From an uncultured Pseudomonadota bacterium (GTDB lineage Bacteria; Pseudomonadota; Gammaproteobacteria; Burkholderiales; Burkholderiaceae_C): a stretch of 13,673 bases of DNA. The notes under the pieces were generated by a model, which saw only the letters and a list, made by a program, of their open reading frames with translations, searched no databases and was not told where the DNA came from. Made by a program: the position numbers and the translations under genes. Below are positions 1 through 8,016 of the stretch, in pieces; position 1 is the first letter of the stretch; each line of letters starts with the position of its first letter. The stretch lies in NCBI GenBank assembly GCA_900320815.1, contig ONTY01000051.1, forward strand, positions 1 to 13,673, in the 5' to 3' direction.

Positions 1-306
1 CATCAGCTCAGCGAGCATCATGGCGCGCGGCACGATGGGAATGCGGCGCGCGCGCGCGGCCTGCACCTCCGGGTTGTCGTCCTTGACGGCGGTGGACGTC
101 ACGACGGCATCCGCGCCCTCAATGTGCGCGGCGTCGTGCCCCACAAAGGTGCGGATGCCCAGCGACGCCAGCCGCTGCAGCGTGGCGCTGTCAGCCAGGT
201 CAGAGCCGGAGACGGCGTAGCCCAGGTTGTGCAGCACCTCGGCAATGCCGCTCATCCCAGAGCCGCCCAACCCGACGAAATGAATGTGGTGCACGTGTTG
301 CCTCAT
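1..306 (-). CDS. murC: UDP-N-acetylmuramate--L-alanine ligase, N-terminal part (cut by window edge)
   Basis: MurC adds L-Ala to UDP-MurNAc in the cytoplasm, the first amino-acid ligation of the peptidoglycan stem peptide. Only the first 102 codons are inside the window. They read [20 protein letters not shown] near the start, the Rossmann-type UDP-binding loop ([14 protein letters not shown]) typical of MurC, followed by SGSD and the STAV/NPE segment of the N-terminal domain. The ATG at 306-304 overlaps the murG stop as ATGA, which fixes the start and implies translational coupling. No frameshift is visible in the part present. The family call is secure; whether the rest of the gene is intact cannot be judged. 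Confidence 0.97.
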   Translation of the reverse strand, partial: MRQHVHHIHFVGLGGSGMSGIAEVLHNLGYAVSGSDLADSATLQRLASLGIRTFVGHDAAHIEGADAVVTSTAVKDDNPEVQAARARRIPIVPRAMMLAELM

Positions 307-1376
307 GCCACCACCTCCTCGCACGCAGCGACGATGGCCTGCGTGGCACCAGTTTTTTGCATGTTTTTTGCCTTTACCGCGCATTCCACCAAGGCGTTGC
401 GCTCTGTTGTTTGAATGAAATCGGCCAGCTTTTGCGGCGTCAGCTCCTTTTGCTGCACCAGCCAGGCTGCGCCCTGCTCCGAGAGAAAGCGCGCGTTTGT
501 CGTCTGATGGTCGTCCACGGCGTGCGGGAACGGCACAAACAGCGCCGCCGCGCCCACAGCGGCAATTTCGCTGATGGTGCTGGCGCCGGCGCGGCACACC
601 ACCAGGTCGGCCTGCGCCAGCGCGCCGGCCATGTCGTCAATGAAGGGCACAAGCTCGCCCTGCACACCCGCGCGCTCATACGCGGCACGCAACGCCTCAA
701 GCTGCTTTTCGCCACTTTGGTGCGTGACGATGGGGCGCTTGTCTGCATCAATGAGCGCCAGCGCCTGCGGCACCATGTCATTGAGCGCCTGCGCGCCCAG
801 GCTGCCGCCCACCACCAGCAGGCGCAGCGCGCCGCTGCGCGCGGCAAAGCGCTCTTCTGGCGCCGCCTGCTGGCTGAACACGGCGCGCAGCGGATTGCCC
901 ACCCATTCGCCCTTTGGCAGTGCATTCGGAAACGCTGTAAACACGCGCCGCGCCACGCGCGAAAGAGTGCGGTTGGCCAGCCCGGGCACCGAGTTCTGCT
1001 CGTGCAGCAGCAGCGGCGTGCCCATCGCTGCACCCGCCAGCCCTGCGGGCACGCTGATGTAGCCGCCCATGCCGACGAGCACATTGGGGCGCACGCGCCG
1101 CAGCACGCGCACGCTTTGCGCCACAGCGCGCGCCAGACGCAGCGGCGCCAGCGCCATGGTGGAGAGTTTTTTGCCGCGCACGCCGCCAAAGTCCACCGCT
1201 TCAAAGGCAAAGCCCTGCGGCGGCACAAGCCGTGCCTCCATACCACCCGGTGCACCCAGCCAGTGCACACGCCAGCCCGCTTCGCGCAGCGCCTGCGCCA
1301 CGGCCAGCCCGGGGAAGATGTGCCCGCCCGTGCCGCCCGCCATCACCAGCGCGCATCTGTCCTGCACCGCGCTCAT
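303..1376 (-). CDS. murG: UDP-N-acetylglucosamine--N-acetylmuramyl-(pentapeptide) pyrophosphoryl-undecaprenol N-acetylglucosamine transferase
   Basis: MurG moves GlcNAc from UDP-GlcNAc onto lipid I to make lipid II on the inner face of the cytoplasmic membrane (GT28, GT-B fold). The product has 357 residues, normal for the family. Visible marks are the glycine-rich loop GGTGGH at residues 14-19, the [11 protein letters not shown] loop, [12 protein letters not shown], the GGSLGA loop that opens the C-terminal domain, and [15 protein letters not shown] followed by [14 protein letters not shown], which bind UDP-GlcNAc. The frame stays open upstream to about 1646, but that extension is the antisense of nothing and reads into ftsW copy 2. 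The start [15 protein letters not shown] at 1376 overlaps the ftsW copy 2 stop as ATGA, and its stop overlaps murC in the same way. Confidence 0.97.
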   Translation of the reverse strand: MSAVQDRCALVMAGGTGGHIFPGLAVAQALREAGWRVHWLGAPGGMEARLVPPQGFAFEAVDFGGVRGKKLSTMALAPLRLARAVAQSVRVLRRVRPNVLVGMGGYISVPAGLAGAAMGTPLLLHEQNSVPGLANRTLSRVARRVFTAFPNALPKGEWVGNPLRAVFSQQAAPEERFAARSGALRLLVVGGSLGAQALNDMVPQALALIDADKRPIVTHQSGEKQLEALRAAYERAGVQGELVPFIDDMAGALAQADLVVCRAGASTISEIAAVGAAALFVPFPHAVDDHQTTNARFLSEQGAAWLVQQKELTPQKLADFIQTTERNALVECAVKAKNMQKTGATQAIVAACEEVVA

Positions 1377-2557
1377 GGCCGCTCCTTCTCGACGTGCATC
1401 AATTCCTGGTTTTCTGCCTCCACGCGCAGCACCAGTGCGATGGCCACCATATTCGCCATGATGGATGAGGCGCCGTAGCTCATAAAGGGCAGCGCAAACC
1501 CGTTTGTCGGCAGCACGCCCAGGTTCACACCCATATGGAAAAACGCCTGTAGAGCCAACCACACACCCATACCCTGCGCCAGCAAGCCGGCAAACACACG
1601 CCCCTGTGCAATCGCACGCCAACCAATACCCATTATAAGACGCCACGCAAGCCAGCTAAACACAAGGGCAAGACATGCAATACCCATCAAACCAAACGCC
1701 TCACCAATGGCTGCCAGCAGGAAACTGTTGTGCGCTTCTGGCAAGTGCAGCGTTCCAATGCCATTGCCCAGCCCCACGCCAAACATTTCACCGCGCCCAA
1801 TGGCGATGAGCGCCGTAGAGAGCTGATAGCCCGCGCCTACTGCATCACTCCACGGGTCAAGGAAGGTAAACATCCTCCATCTCTGGTATTCCGAGCCCCA
1901 AAACATCGCCACGCATACAGCAAGCAGTGCTGCGACAAGCAGGACGACGCGCGCTTTGACGCCGCCCAGATACATCAGGCACAGCGCAACGGCCATCACC
2001 ACAGCAAACGCTCCCGTGTCCGGCTGCGCCAGCAGCAACGCGCCCACCATCGCCACCAGCGCCAATATGGGCGCGACAACGCGCCAAGAACCTGCTTGAG
2101 GCAGGCGCGCCAAGCGGCTGGCCGCAAACAGCACCACGACCAACTTGGCCAACTCAGAGGGCTGCACACGCAGCGAGCCGAGTGCAATCCAGCGGCGCGC
2201 GCCCGTGATTTTCGGCCCCAGCAGCGTCGCCGCCAGCAACAGCACCGTGCCAGCGGCCAGCCACAGCGCATTGCGCTCCCACCAGTGCATCGGCGCGTGA
2301 AACACCGCCACAGCCACCAGCAGCGACAGAGCAATCCACACGCCTTGCTGCAGCACGTCATAGTCAGGCGGGACATTGGCAAAGTAGCCGCTTGTGTGCT
2401 GCGTTGTTACCGCAGACACCATCACCGCCCCCCAGCACAGCAGCGCCAAGCACACCCAGAGCAACGGGCTTTTCAAGGGACGAGCAAATCGCCCAAATCG
2501 CCCGAGTCGCCCGAAGACCAGCACACCCTTGTCGTTCGCCATTTCTGCGCCGCTCAT
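1373..2557 (-). CDS. ftsW: second, divergent FtsW-like SEDS protein with altered catalytic loop (ftsW copy 2)
   Basis: A 394-residue multi-pass membrane protein of the SEDS family, directly downstream of and homologous to the complete ftsW next to it. About ten hydrophobic segments are visible. Family marks kept include GARRWIALG (119-127), QPSELAK (132-138), a TFLDPW motif (231-236), [15 protein letters not shown] and the C-terminal [19 protein letters not shown]. However, the loop that carries the catalytic aspartate in SEDS polymerases reads PEAHNSF (273-279) instead of PEAHTDF, so Asp is Ser278. GEE became GEA (285-287), LPTKG became LPTNG (Asn352) and SYGGSS became SYGASS. The N-terminus is basic and repetitive ([12 protein letters not shown]). 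ATGA overlaps link it to the ftsW copy before it and to murG after it. By established SEDS biochemistry, loss of this Asp should abolish glycan polymerisation. I infer a pseudoenzyme or a diverged paralog, not the main septal polymerase. Confidence 0.9.
   Translation of the reverse strand: MSGAEMANDKGVLVFGRLGRFGRFARPLKSPLLWVCLALLCWGAVMVSAVTTQHTSGYFANVPPDYDVLQQGVWIALSLLVAVAVFHAPMHWWERNALWLAAGTVLLLAATLLGPKITGARRWIALGSLRVQPSELAKLVVVLFAASRLARLPQAGSWRVVAPILALVAMVGALLLAQPDTGAFAVVMAVALCLMYLGGVKARVVLLVAALLAVCVAMFWGSEYQRWRMFTFLDPWSDAVGAGYQLSTALIAIGRGEMFGVGLGNGIGTLHLPEAHNSFLLAAIGEAFGLMGIACLALVFSWLAWRLIMGIGWRAIAQGRVFAGLLAQGMGVWLALQAFFHMGVNLGVLPTNGFALPFMSYGASSIMANMVAIALVLRVEAENQELMHVEKERP
2481..2516 (-). 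repeat. 9-bp tandem repeat inside the 5' end of ftsW copy 2
   Basis: On the minus strand three consecutive 9-base units TTCGGGCGA, CTCGGGCGA and TTTGGGCGA (2516 down to 2490) are followed by a degenerate fourth, TTTGCTCGT. They encode [16 protein letters not shown] repeats in the cytoplasmic N-terminal tail, just before the first membrane segment. Nothing comparable is present in the other ftsW copy. Confidence 0.8.
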
Positions 2558-3789
2558 GCCTGCGTCCCCCCGGTGTGCATCAGCTCCTGGCTTTCAGCTT
2601 CCACGCGCAGCACCAGCGCGATGGCCACCATGTTCGCCATGATGGACGAGCCGCCGTAGCTCATAAAGGGCAGCGTCAGTCCCTTGGTGGGCAGCGCCCC
2701 AAGGTTCACGCCAATGTTCACCAGCGCCTGAAAGCCCAGCCACACCGCCACGCCTTGCGCCACCAGACCGGAAAACACGCGATCCAGCGCAATGGCGCGT
2801 CTGCCAATAATCATGATGTGCCGTGTGAGCCACCAGAACATGACAATGACGCACACTAGCCCCACCAGCCCGAACTCCTCGCCCAGCACGGCCAGCAGAA
2901 AGTCGGTGTGCGCCTCGGGCAGCCAGTGGAGCTTTTCAATACTTCCCCCCAGTCCCACGCCGAACACCTCGCCGCGCCCGATGGCGATGAGCGAGTGCGT
3001 GAGCTGGTAGCCCTTGCCCAGCGCGTATTCCTTGCCCCACGGGTCAAGGTAGGCAAAGATGCGATCGCGCCGCCAGGGCGAGGCCCAAATCATCAGCGCC
3101 AGCACCGCCGCCAGCACCGCCGCCAGCGTAAAAAAGATGCGTGCGTTTACCCCGCCCAAAAACAGGATGCCCATTGCAATCACCGTAATCACGATGAAGG
3201 CACCCATATCTGGCTGCCCCAGCATCAGCGCCCCCATCACGCCCACCAGCATCAGCAGCGGCCCCACAGTGCGCACAAAGCTGGCATCCAGCCGCTGCAC
3301 CATGTAGCGGGACACGTAGAGCAGCACCGCCAATTTCGCCAGCTCCGAGGGCTGAAAGCGCAGCGGTCCGAGCGCAATCCAGCGGCGCGCACCATTGATG
3401 CGCACACCCACCAGCAGCACCACCACCAGCAGCAGTGTGGCACCGATGAACAGCCAGGGGGCGTTGCGTTCCCACCAGCTCATCGGCACCTGGAACGCCA
3501 TCAGCGCCACCAGCAGCGACAACACAATCCACATACCGTGCCGCAGCGCGTAGTAGTTGTGCGAGAGATTGGCAAAGCGCGGGTTATCTGGCAGCGCAAT
3601 AGTGGCCGAATACACCATCACCAGCCCCCAGCACAGCAGCGCCAGACACACCCAGATGAGCGAGCGGTCAAAGTCCGGCGCCGGCATTGGTGCGCTGCCC
3701 AGGTGCGCGGCGTATTGCGTGCCGCCCAGGCGCACCGGCGGCGGCATTTGGGGGGCGCTGTGCCGATCCCACAAATCGGAAACGTTCAT
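2554..3789 (-). CDS. ftsW: peptidoglycan glycosyltransferase FtsW (copy 1, catalytic residues present)
   Basis: FtsW is the SEDS-family septal glycan polymerase that works with FtsI (PBP3) and uses lipid II at the outer face of the cytoplasmic membrane. The product has 411 residues with a proline-rich cytoplasmic N-terminal tail of about 40 residues and about ten membrane segments. Marks seen are [20 protein letters not shown] (133-152), [21 protein letters not shown], the catalytic loop PEAHTDF with Asp296 followed by GEE (303-305), [10 protein letters not shown] and SYGGSS near the C-terminus. The frame is open back to 3828, but ATG 3789 has a very strong AAGGGGGGG ribosome binding site 2 bases upstream and overlaps the preceding small ORF stop as ATGA. 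Its stop overlaps copy 2 as ATGA. This is the copy expected to supply FtsW activity. Confidence 0.95.
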   Translation of the reverse strand: MNVSDLWDRHSAPQMPPPVRLGGTQYAAHLGSAPMPAPDFDRSLIWVCLALLCWGLVMVYSATIALPDNPRFANLSHNYYALRHGMWIVLSLLVALMAFQVPMSWWERNAPWLFIGATLLLVVVLLVGVRINGARRWIALGPLRFQPSELAKLAVLLYVSRYMVQRLDASFVRTVGPLLMLVGVMGALMLGQPDMGAFIVITVIAMGILFLGGVNARIFFTLAAVLAAVLALMIWASPWRRDRIFAYLDPWGKEYALGKGYQLTHSLIAIGRGEVFGVGLGGSIEKLHWLPEAHTDFLLAVLGEEFGLVGLVCVIVMFWWLTRHIMIIGRRAIALDRVFSGLVAQGVAVWLGFQALVNIGVNLGALPTKGLTLPFMSYGGSSIMANMVAIALVLRVEAESQELMHTGGTQA

Positions 3790-4001
3790 TGCCCCCCCTT
3801 TGTCACCACAGTGTCTGCTGTCAAGCAAGCACCGCCATCCATATACCCAGCAGCATCATCTTCACCTGCCCGCTTTATACGCGGGTATGAAGCACTATAC
3901 CCATGAAATACGGAAAGCGTGGCACCTGCCTGGTGCACAGCGCCAATCCGCCCGCACACCGTGGGTGCACCCAAAAGAACCAAAATGCTTGTCTGCACCA
4001 T
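3786..4001 (-). CDS. 71-codon ORF in the murD position, possible internally deleted murD remnant
   Basis: In a typical proteobacterial dcw cluster murD lies between mraY and ftsW. Here the slot holds only this 71-residue ORF. Its translation signals are excellent: the mraY stop is embedded in TGAGGAGAAAATG, giving an AGGAG site just before the ATG, and its own TGA overlaps the ftsW start as ATGA. The first third contains ILVLLGA and, later, AGATLSVF, which loosely resembles the VLVLGLGxSG...GAxVTV opening of MurD with the glycine loop damaged. The rest has no MurD motif and no P-loop, and I recognise no other family. No basic n-region or good lipobox is visible, so a signal peptide is unlikely. 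It is either a murD relic kept as a coupling leader or an unrelated small protein. That the ORF is translated is more likely than that it is functional. Confidence 0.45.
   Translation of the reverse strand: MVQTSILVLLGAPTVCGRIGAVHQAGATLSVFHGYSASYPRIKRAGEDDAAGYMDGGACLTADTVVTKGGQ
3869..3902. other. two mutually exclusive short hairpins between mraY and ftsW
   Basis: CCCGC (3869-3873) pairs with GCGGG (3881-3885) across a 7-base loop. GGGTAT (3883-3888) pairs perfectly with ATACCC (3897-3902) across an 8-base loop. The two stems share GGG at 3883-3885, so only one can form at a time. No T-run follows on either strand, so neither is a convincing terminator. Confidence 0.4.
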
Positions 4002-4011
4002 TTTCTCCTCA
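4002..4011 (-). promoter_or_regulatory. strong ribosome binding site overlapping the mraY stop codon
   Basis: On the minus strand the mraY stop TGA is followed by GGAGAAA and then ATG, so the Shine-Dalgarno AGGAG is made partly of the stop codon. This is one of the best ribosome binding sites in the window and it serves the 71-codon ORF that replaces murD. Confidence 0.7.
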
Positions 4012-5187
4012 CCGCAGTTTCAATGTGGACAGACCCAGCAAACACAACAGCATGGTGACAATCCAGAAACGCACCACGGTTTGCGTTTCCGACCAGCCGC
4101 CTTTTTCAAAATGATGGTGCAGCGGCGCCATGCGCAAAATGCGTCGCCCCTCGCCATAGCGGCGGCGCGTATATTTGAAATAGCCCACCTGCACAATGAC
4201 AGACAGAGCTTCTGCCACAAAAATGCCACCCATCACAGCCAGCACCAGCTCCTGGCGCACCACAATGGCTACCACGCCCAGCGCGCCGCCCAACGCCAGC
4301 GCCCCCACATCACCCATGAACACCTGCGCCGGGTGCGCGTTGAACCACAAAAATGCCAGCCCAGCGCCCGCCATCGCGGCGCAAAAAATCAGCAATTCGC
4401 CCGCCCCGGCAATATGGGGAATCAGCAGATATTTTGCAAACACCGCGCTGCCGCTGACATAGGAAAAAATACCCAGTGCCGTGCCAACCATCACCACCGG
4501 CATAATCGCCAGCCCGTCCAGCCCATCGGTAAAATTGACAGCGTTGCTCGCCCCCACTATCACCAGATAGCTCAAAATCATAAAACCGAGCACACCCAGC
4601 GGATACGCCACTTCCTTGAAAAACGGCAGCCATAAACCTGCCGCGTGCGGCAGCGTAATAGAAAAGCCGGAGCGCATCCAATCGATAAACAACCCCCATG
4701 CCTGCGCGCCACTGCTCCCAGAGATGGCAAACAGCAAGTACAGCGACGCTGCCAGCCCGATGAGCGATTGCCAGAAAAACTTCTCACGCGAGCGCATGCC
4801 CTCCGGGTCGTGCAGCGCCACCTTACGCCAGTCATCCACCCAGCCCACAGCGCCCAGCGCCAGCGTCACTGCCAGCACCACCCAAATGAAGCGGTTGGCC
4901 CAATCCGCCCACAGCAGCGTGGAAATGGTGATGGCCAACAGCACCAGTGCGCCGCCCATCGTTGGCGTGCCGCTTTTTGACAGGTGCGCCTGCACGCCGT
5001 ATTCGCGCACCGGTTGGCCAATTTTCAATTCCGTCAAGCGGCGAATCAGCCACGGCCCAAACGCCAGCCCAATGAGCAGCGCCGTCACCGCTGCCAGCAC
5101 CGCACGCAGCGTCAGGTATTGGAAAACGCGGAAAAACCCCAGCGAGGGAGAAAGCGTCTGCAGCCAGGCGGCGAGCGCGGTCAACAT
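4009..5187 (-). CDS. mraY: phospho-N-acetylmuramoyl-pentapeptide-transferase
   Basis: MraY is an integral membrane enzyme that transfers phospho-MurNAc-pentapeptide from UDP to undecaprenyl phosphate, making lipid I. The product has 392 residues with about ten membrane segments. Motifs seen in order are the paired aspartates in WVDDWRK (Asp118, Asp119), [10 protein letters not shown] (218-227), [12 protein letters not shown] (290-301), where many relatives have Ser in place of the first Ala, and the cytoplasmic histidine loop [13 protein letters not shown] (355-367). The start ATG at 5187 overlaps the murF stop (ATGTTGA), consistent with translational coupling. The normal next gene would be murD; here a small ORF follows after 7 bases. 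Confidence 0.97.
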   Translation of the reverse strand: MLTALAAWLQTLSPSLGFFRVFQYLTLRAVLAAVTALLIGLAFGPWLIRRLTELKIGQPVREYGVQAHLSKSGTPTMGGALVLLAITISTLLWADWANRFIWVVLAVTLALGAVGWVDDWRKVALHDPEGMRSREKFFWQSLIGLAASLYLLFAISGSSGAQAWGLFIDWMRSGFSITLPHAAGLWLPFFKEVAYPLGVLGFMILSYLVIVGASNAVNFTDGLDGLAIMPVVMVGTALGIFSYVSGSAVFAKYLLIPHIAGAGELLIFCAAMAGAGLAFLWFNAHPAQVFMGDVGALALGGALGVVAIVVRQELVLAVMGGIFVAEALSVIVQVGYFKYTRRRYGEGRRILRMAPLHHHFEKGGWSETQTVVRFWIVTMLLCLLGLSTLKLR

Positions 5188-7595
5188 GCTGCGCCCCCCC
5201 CTTGTTGCAGCGCCTGCACCAGGCGCTCCATGTGCATAAAGCGCGAGCCTTTGGCTGCCAGCACATCTACGCCCTCCAGCGCGCCGCGCGCCGCAGCAAT
5301 GAGCGCAGGCATATCGGCACAGTGCTGCGCGCCCGCGCCAAAGGCGTCTGCCGCGCTCTGCGCCAGTGCGCCCAGCGTAAGGAAGTGCTGCACGCCGCGC
5401 TCGCGCGCATACGCACCCACCTCGCGGTGAAAGGCTTCGCCCTGCGCGCCAACTTCACCCATGTCGCCCAACGCCAGGCAGCGCGCTCCAGGCAGCTCAG
5501 CCAGCACATCGATGAGCGCGCGCACCGAGTCCGGGTTAGCGTTGTAGCTGTCGTCAATGAGTGTGATGGCGCGCCCGCCGCATTTCAGCGCCAGCGTGCG
5601 CCCACGCCCGGGCAGCGGGCGGAAGTCCTGTAAACCCTGCTCTATCGCCTGCTGCGGCACGCCCGCCGCACTCGCGCAGGCGCACGCAGCCAGTGCGTTG
5701 AGTGCGTTGTGATGGCCTGGCGCGTGCAGCGCAAAGCGCGCCACGCCACCAGGCAGCTGCACCTCCATCTCCCAGGCGCCACCTTGCCAGCGGGCGCTGC
5801 GCGCAAAAACTTGCGCACCGGCTGATTGCTCACCAAACATGAGCACAGTGCCCGCGTTTGCGAGGCGCTGCCATGTGCCTTGATAGTCATCTCCTGCTGG
5901 AAACACCGCCACGCCATCAGCAGGTAGCGCGGCCAGCACCGCGCCGTTTTCTTCCGCCGCAGCCTGCACGCTGCCCATGAACTCCTGGTGCTCGCGCTGC
6001 GCGTTGTTCACCAGCGCCACTGTGGGTGCCGCCATGCGTGCCAGCTGCTCCATCTCGCCCGGGTGGTTCATACCCAGTTCCACCACCGCCAGGCGGTGCG
6101 CCGGACGCAAGCGCAGCAATGTGAGTGCCGCGCCGATGCTGTTGTTGAGGTTGCCGCGCGTGGCCAGTGCGGCGTCGCCCAGCCAGGCGCGACCTATGGC
6201 AGCCAGCATTTGCGTGACGGTGGTTTTGCCATTGCTGCCCGTCACGGCGATGAGCGGCAGCTTGAAACGCTGGCGCCAGCCGCGCGCCAATTCGCCCAGT
6301 GTCTGTTGCGTGTCGTCTGTCAGCACGCCGGGCAAACCACTGGCAGCAAGCTGCGCTGCCGCCTGCCGGCTGCACAGCGCCGCTGCTGCGCCCTGCTGCG
6401 CCACTTGCGGCAAGAAATCGGCGGCATCAAAACTCTCGCCCTTCAAAGCCACGAATAAATCGCCCTCTTGCAGCGTGCGCGAGTCCGTACTCACACGCTG
6501 GCAAATGCGCGCCCCGTCGCCCGTCAGCGCCGTCCCCGGCAGCATGGCGGCCACTTCGCCAAGGGGTAGGTTCATGCCCGCACGCGCCTGCAAAACGTTG
6601 CGCGCCATTTGTGCATCAGAAAACGGCAGGCGCCGCCCGCGCACGTCCTGATAGTCCTCATGCCCCTTGCCTGCGATGAGCACTATGTCCGCAGCAGCAG
6701 CTTCGCTGAGCGCATACGCAATAGCGCGCCCGCGATCCGGCTCCACGCACACGCGCGTCTGCGCGCCCAGCCCTCGCAGCACGTCCTCAATGATGGTGCC
6801 CGGCTCTTCCATGCGCGGGTTGTCACTGGTGAGCATGACTTCATCGGCTGCGGCCACTGCGGCGGCGCCCATGAGCGGGCGCTTGGTGCGGTCGCGATTG
6901 CCGCCGCAGCCAAACACCACATGCAGCCGCCCACCGCGCGCTTTGGTCAGCGGACGCAGTGCGTGCAGCACTTTTTCCAGCGCGTCTGGCGTGTGCGCGT
7001 AGTCCACCACGGCAAGCGGCGCTCCCTCCACCTCCACGCGCTGCAGGCGTCCGGGCACAGCGGGCAAATGGGCGCAGGCGTGCAAAGCATCCTCCAGCGA
7101 CACGCCCAGTGCACGCAAAGCACCCAATACGCCCAGCAAGTTGCTGACGTTGAACTCACCTGCCAGCACATTGGCGCTGCCACCAAATGGCAGCGCCTGC
7201 ACCATGCCTTCCTCGCGCACTGCCCAACGCAGCCCTGCGCTGCTGTGTTCAATGGCACTGGCAGACAGACGTGCCGGGGCGCCAGCGCGCGAAAGCGTCC
7301 ATACATCCAGCCCGCGCCGACGGCAATGCTCCGCAAGCTCTGCGCCACGCGCATCGTCCACGTTAATGACGGCCGCTTGCAGCGCAGGCCAATCAAACAG
7401 GCGCAGCTTGGCGCGCCAGTAGCTGTCCATATCGCCATGCCAGTCCAAGTGGTCTTGCGTGAAATTGGTGAACACCGCCACGCGAATGGCGCAGCCTTCC
7501 AGCCGCCGCTCTTCCAGTCCAATAGACGATGCCTCTATCGCGCACGAATGCACTCCGGCATCCACCCACGCGCGCAACTGCCGCTGCAGCCGCAC
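5181..7595 (-). CDS. murF: MurF (D-alanyl-D-alanine-adding ligase) fused behind the C-terminal part of MurE
   Basis: MurF adds D-Ala-D-Ala to UDP-MurNAc-tripeptide; MurE adds the diamino acid before it. From 7595 the frame encodes the MurE central and C-terminal domains ([51 protein letters not shown], then DNPRMEEP, the signature of meso-diaminopimelate-specific MurE, and AGKGHEDYQ). It then runs without a stop into MurF at Met6575 (464 residues) with the P-loop [32 protein letters not shown] and [11 protein letters not shown] MurE-MurF fusion is known in Bordetella and relatives. The MurF part looks complete. The GTG at 7595 is only the first possible in-frame start after a TAG at 7601-7599 and is unlikely to be native. 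The first 30% of MurE is in another frame (see the neighbouring pseudogene). MurF may still be made by internal initiation or coupling. Confidence 0.93.
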   Translation of the reverse strand: MRLQRQLRAWVDAGVHSCAIEASSIGLEERRLEGCAIRVAVFTNFTQDHLDWHGDMDSYWRAKLRLFDWPALQAAVINVDDARGAELAEHCRRRGLDVWTLSRAGAPARLSASAIEHSSAGLRWAVREEGMVQALPFGGSANVLAGEFNVSNLLGVLGALRALGVSLEDALHACAHLPAVPGRLQRVEVEGAPLAVVDYAHTPDALEKVLHALRPLTKARGGRLHVVFGCGGNRDRTKRPLMGAAAVAAADEVMLTSDNPRMEEPGTIIEDVLRGLGAQTRVCVEPDRGRAIAYALSEAAAADIVLIAGKGHEDYQDVRGRRLPFSDAQMARNVLQARAGMNLPLGEVAAMLPGTALTGDGARICQRVSTDSRTLQEGDLFVALKGESFDAADFLPQVAQQGAAAALCSRQAAAQLAASGLPGVLTDDTQQTLGELARGWRQRFKLPLIAVTGSNGKTTVTQMLAAIGRAWLGDAALATRGNLNNSIGAALTLLRLRPAHRLAVVELGMNHPGEMEQLARMAAPTVALVNNAQREHQEFMGSVQAAAEENGAVLAALPADGVAVFPAGDDYQGTWQRLANAGTVLMFGEQSAGAQVFARSARWQGGAWEMEVQLPGGVARFALHAPGHHNALNALAACACASAAGVPQQAIEQGLQDFRPLPGRGRTLALKCGGRAITLIDDSYNANPDSVRALIDVLAELPGARCLALGDMGEVGAQGEAFHREVGAYARERGVQHFLTLGALAQSAADAFGAGAQHCADMPALIAAARGALEGVDVLAAKGSRFMHMERLVQALQQGGGAAC

Positions 7596-8016
7596 GGTCT
7601 ATGAGGCGGATGCGCTGATGTCCCGATAAGGCATGTGCCAGCCACCAGGCGCTGGACGTTTTGCCGTTGGTGCCCGTGAACGCCACCATATTCAGTCGCT
7701 GCGAAGGATGGCCATAAAACGCGCTGGCAATCTCCCCTGCGGCTACGTGCAAGCGCGCGTAACCAGCCACAGCCGGGTGGCTGGCCTCTGGCAAGTCATC
7801 TGGCGCACCGTCCAGTTCCATCAAACAGCCAGCGGCGCCCTGTGTGAGCGCCTGCGCCAAAAAGCTGCGCCCATCACACCACTCACCGGGCCAGGCAAAA
7901 AAACCGTCGCCCGCACCAACGCTGCGGCTGTCGGCACAAAGCTGCCGCACACCGCGTGCGCACAACCACTGCACAGCTTCGTCGGGCGTGTGCAGCACAG
8001 TCTTACATAGGTTCAT
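7393..8016 (-). pseudogene. murE: N-terminal fragment of MurE, separated from the rest by a deletion and frame change
   Basis: MurE ligates meso-diaminopimelate to UDP-MurNAc-L-Ala-D-Glu. This frame starts at ATG 8016, which overlaps the ftsI stop as ATGA. It encodes a normal N-terminal UDP-binding domain (CADSRSVGAGDGFFAWPG, DGRSFLAQA) and the ATP P-loop FTGTNGKTSSAWWLAHAL. MurE similarity ends near 7602 (…QRIRLI). It resumes at 7598 in the next frame with [14 protein letters not shown], behind a TAG. Compared with the family as I know it, the connecting stretch (about 25 residues, including the conserved GTLG and LTTPD region) is absent, so this is not a single-base slip. The present gap equals a deletion of length 3n+2. 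The out-of-frame tail to 7393 is meaningless. Because MurE is normally essential, either a second murE exists or the assembly is wrong here. Confidence 0.85.

Noticed and set aside
357..1478. Long open frame on the plus strand opposite murG and ftsW copy 2
   Set aside because: It is rich in Arg, His, Gln and Ala with no recognisable domain, and lies wholly antisense to well-supported genes. This is the usual antisense openness of GC-rich coding DNA.
1377..1646. N-terminal extension of murG to 1646
   Set aside because: The extension is out-of-frame ftsW copy 2 sequence. The MSAVQ start at 1376 matches the MurG length and the ATGA coupling.
3882..3902. Intrinsic terminator between mraY and ftsW
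   Set aside because: The hairpin has only 6 pairs and no T-run follows on either strand; the operon appears to continue through it.
2908..3906. 332-codon plus-strand frame opposite ftsW copy 1
   Set aside because: Composition is dominated by His, Gln and Arg, with no motif and no ribosome binding site; the minus strand encodes an unmistakable FtsW.
6609..7604. 331-codon plus-strand frame opposite murE
   Set aside because: Antisense shadow of the MurE domain, with no family features.
7590..7605. Programmed ribosomal frameshift as explanation for the murE split
   Set aside because: No slippery heptamer is visible, and a block of conserved residues appears to be missing, which frameshifting cannot restore.
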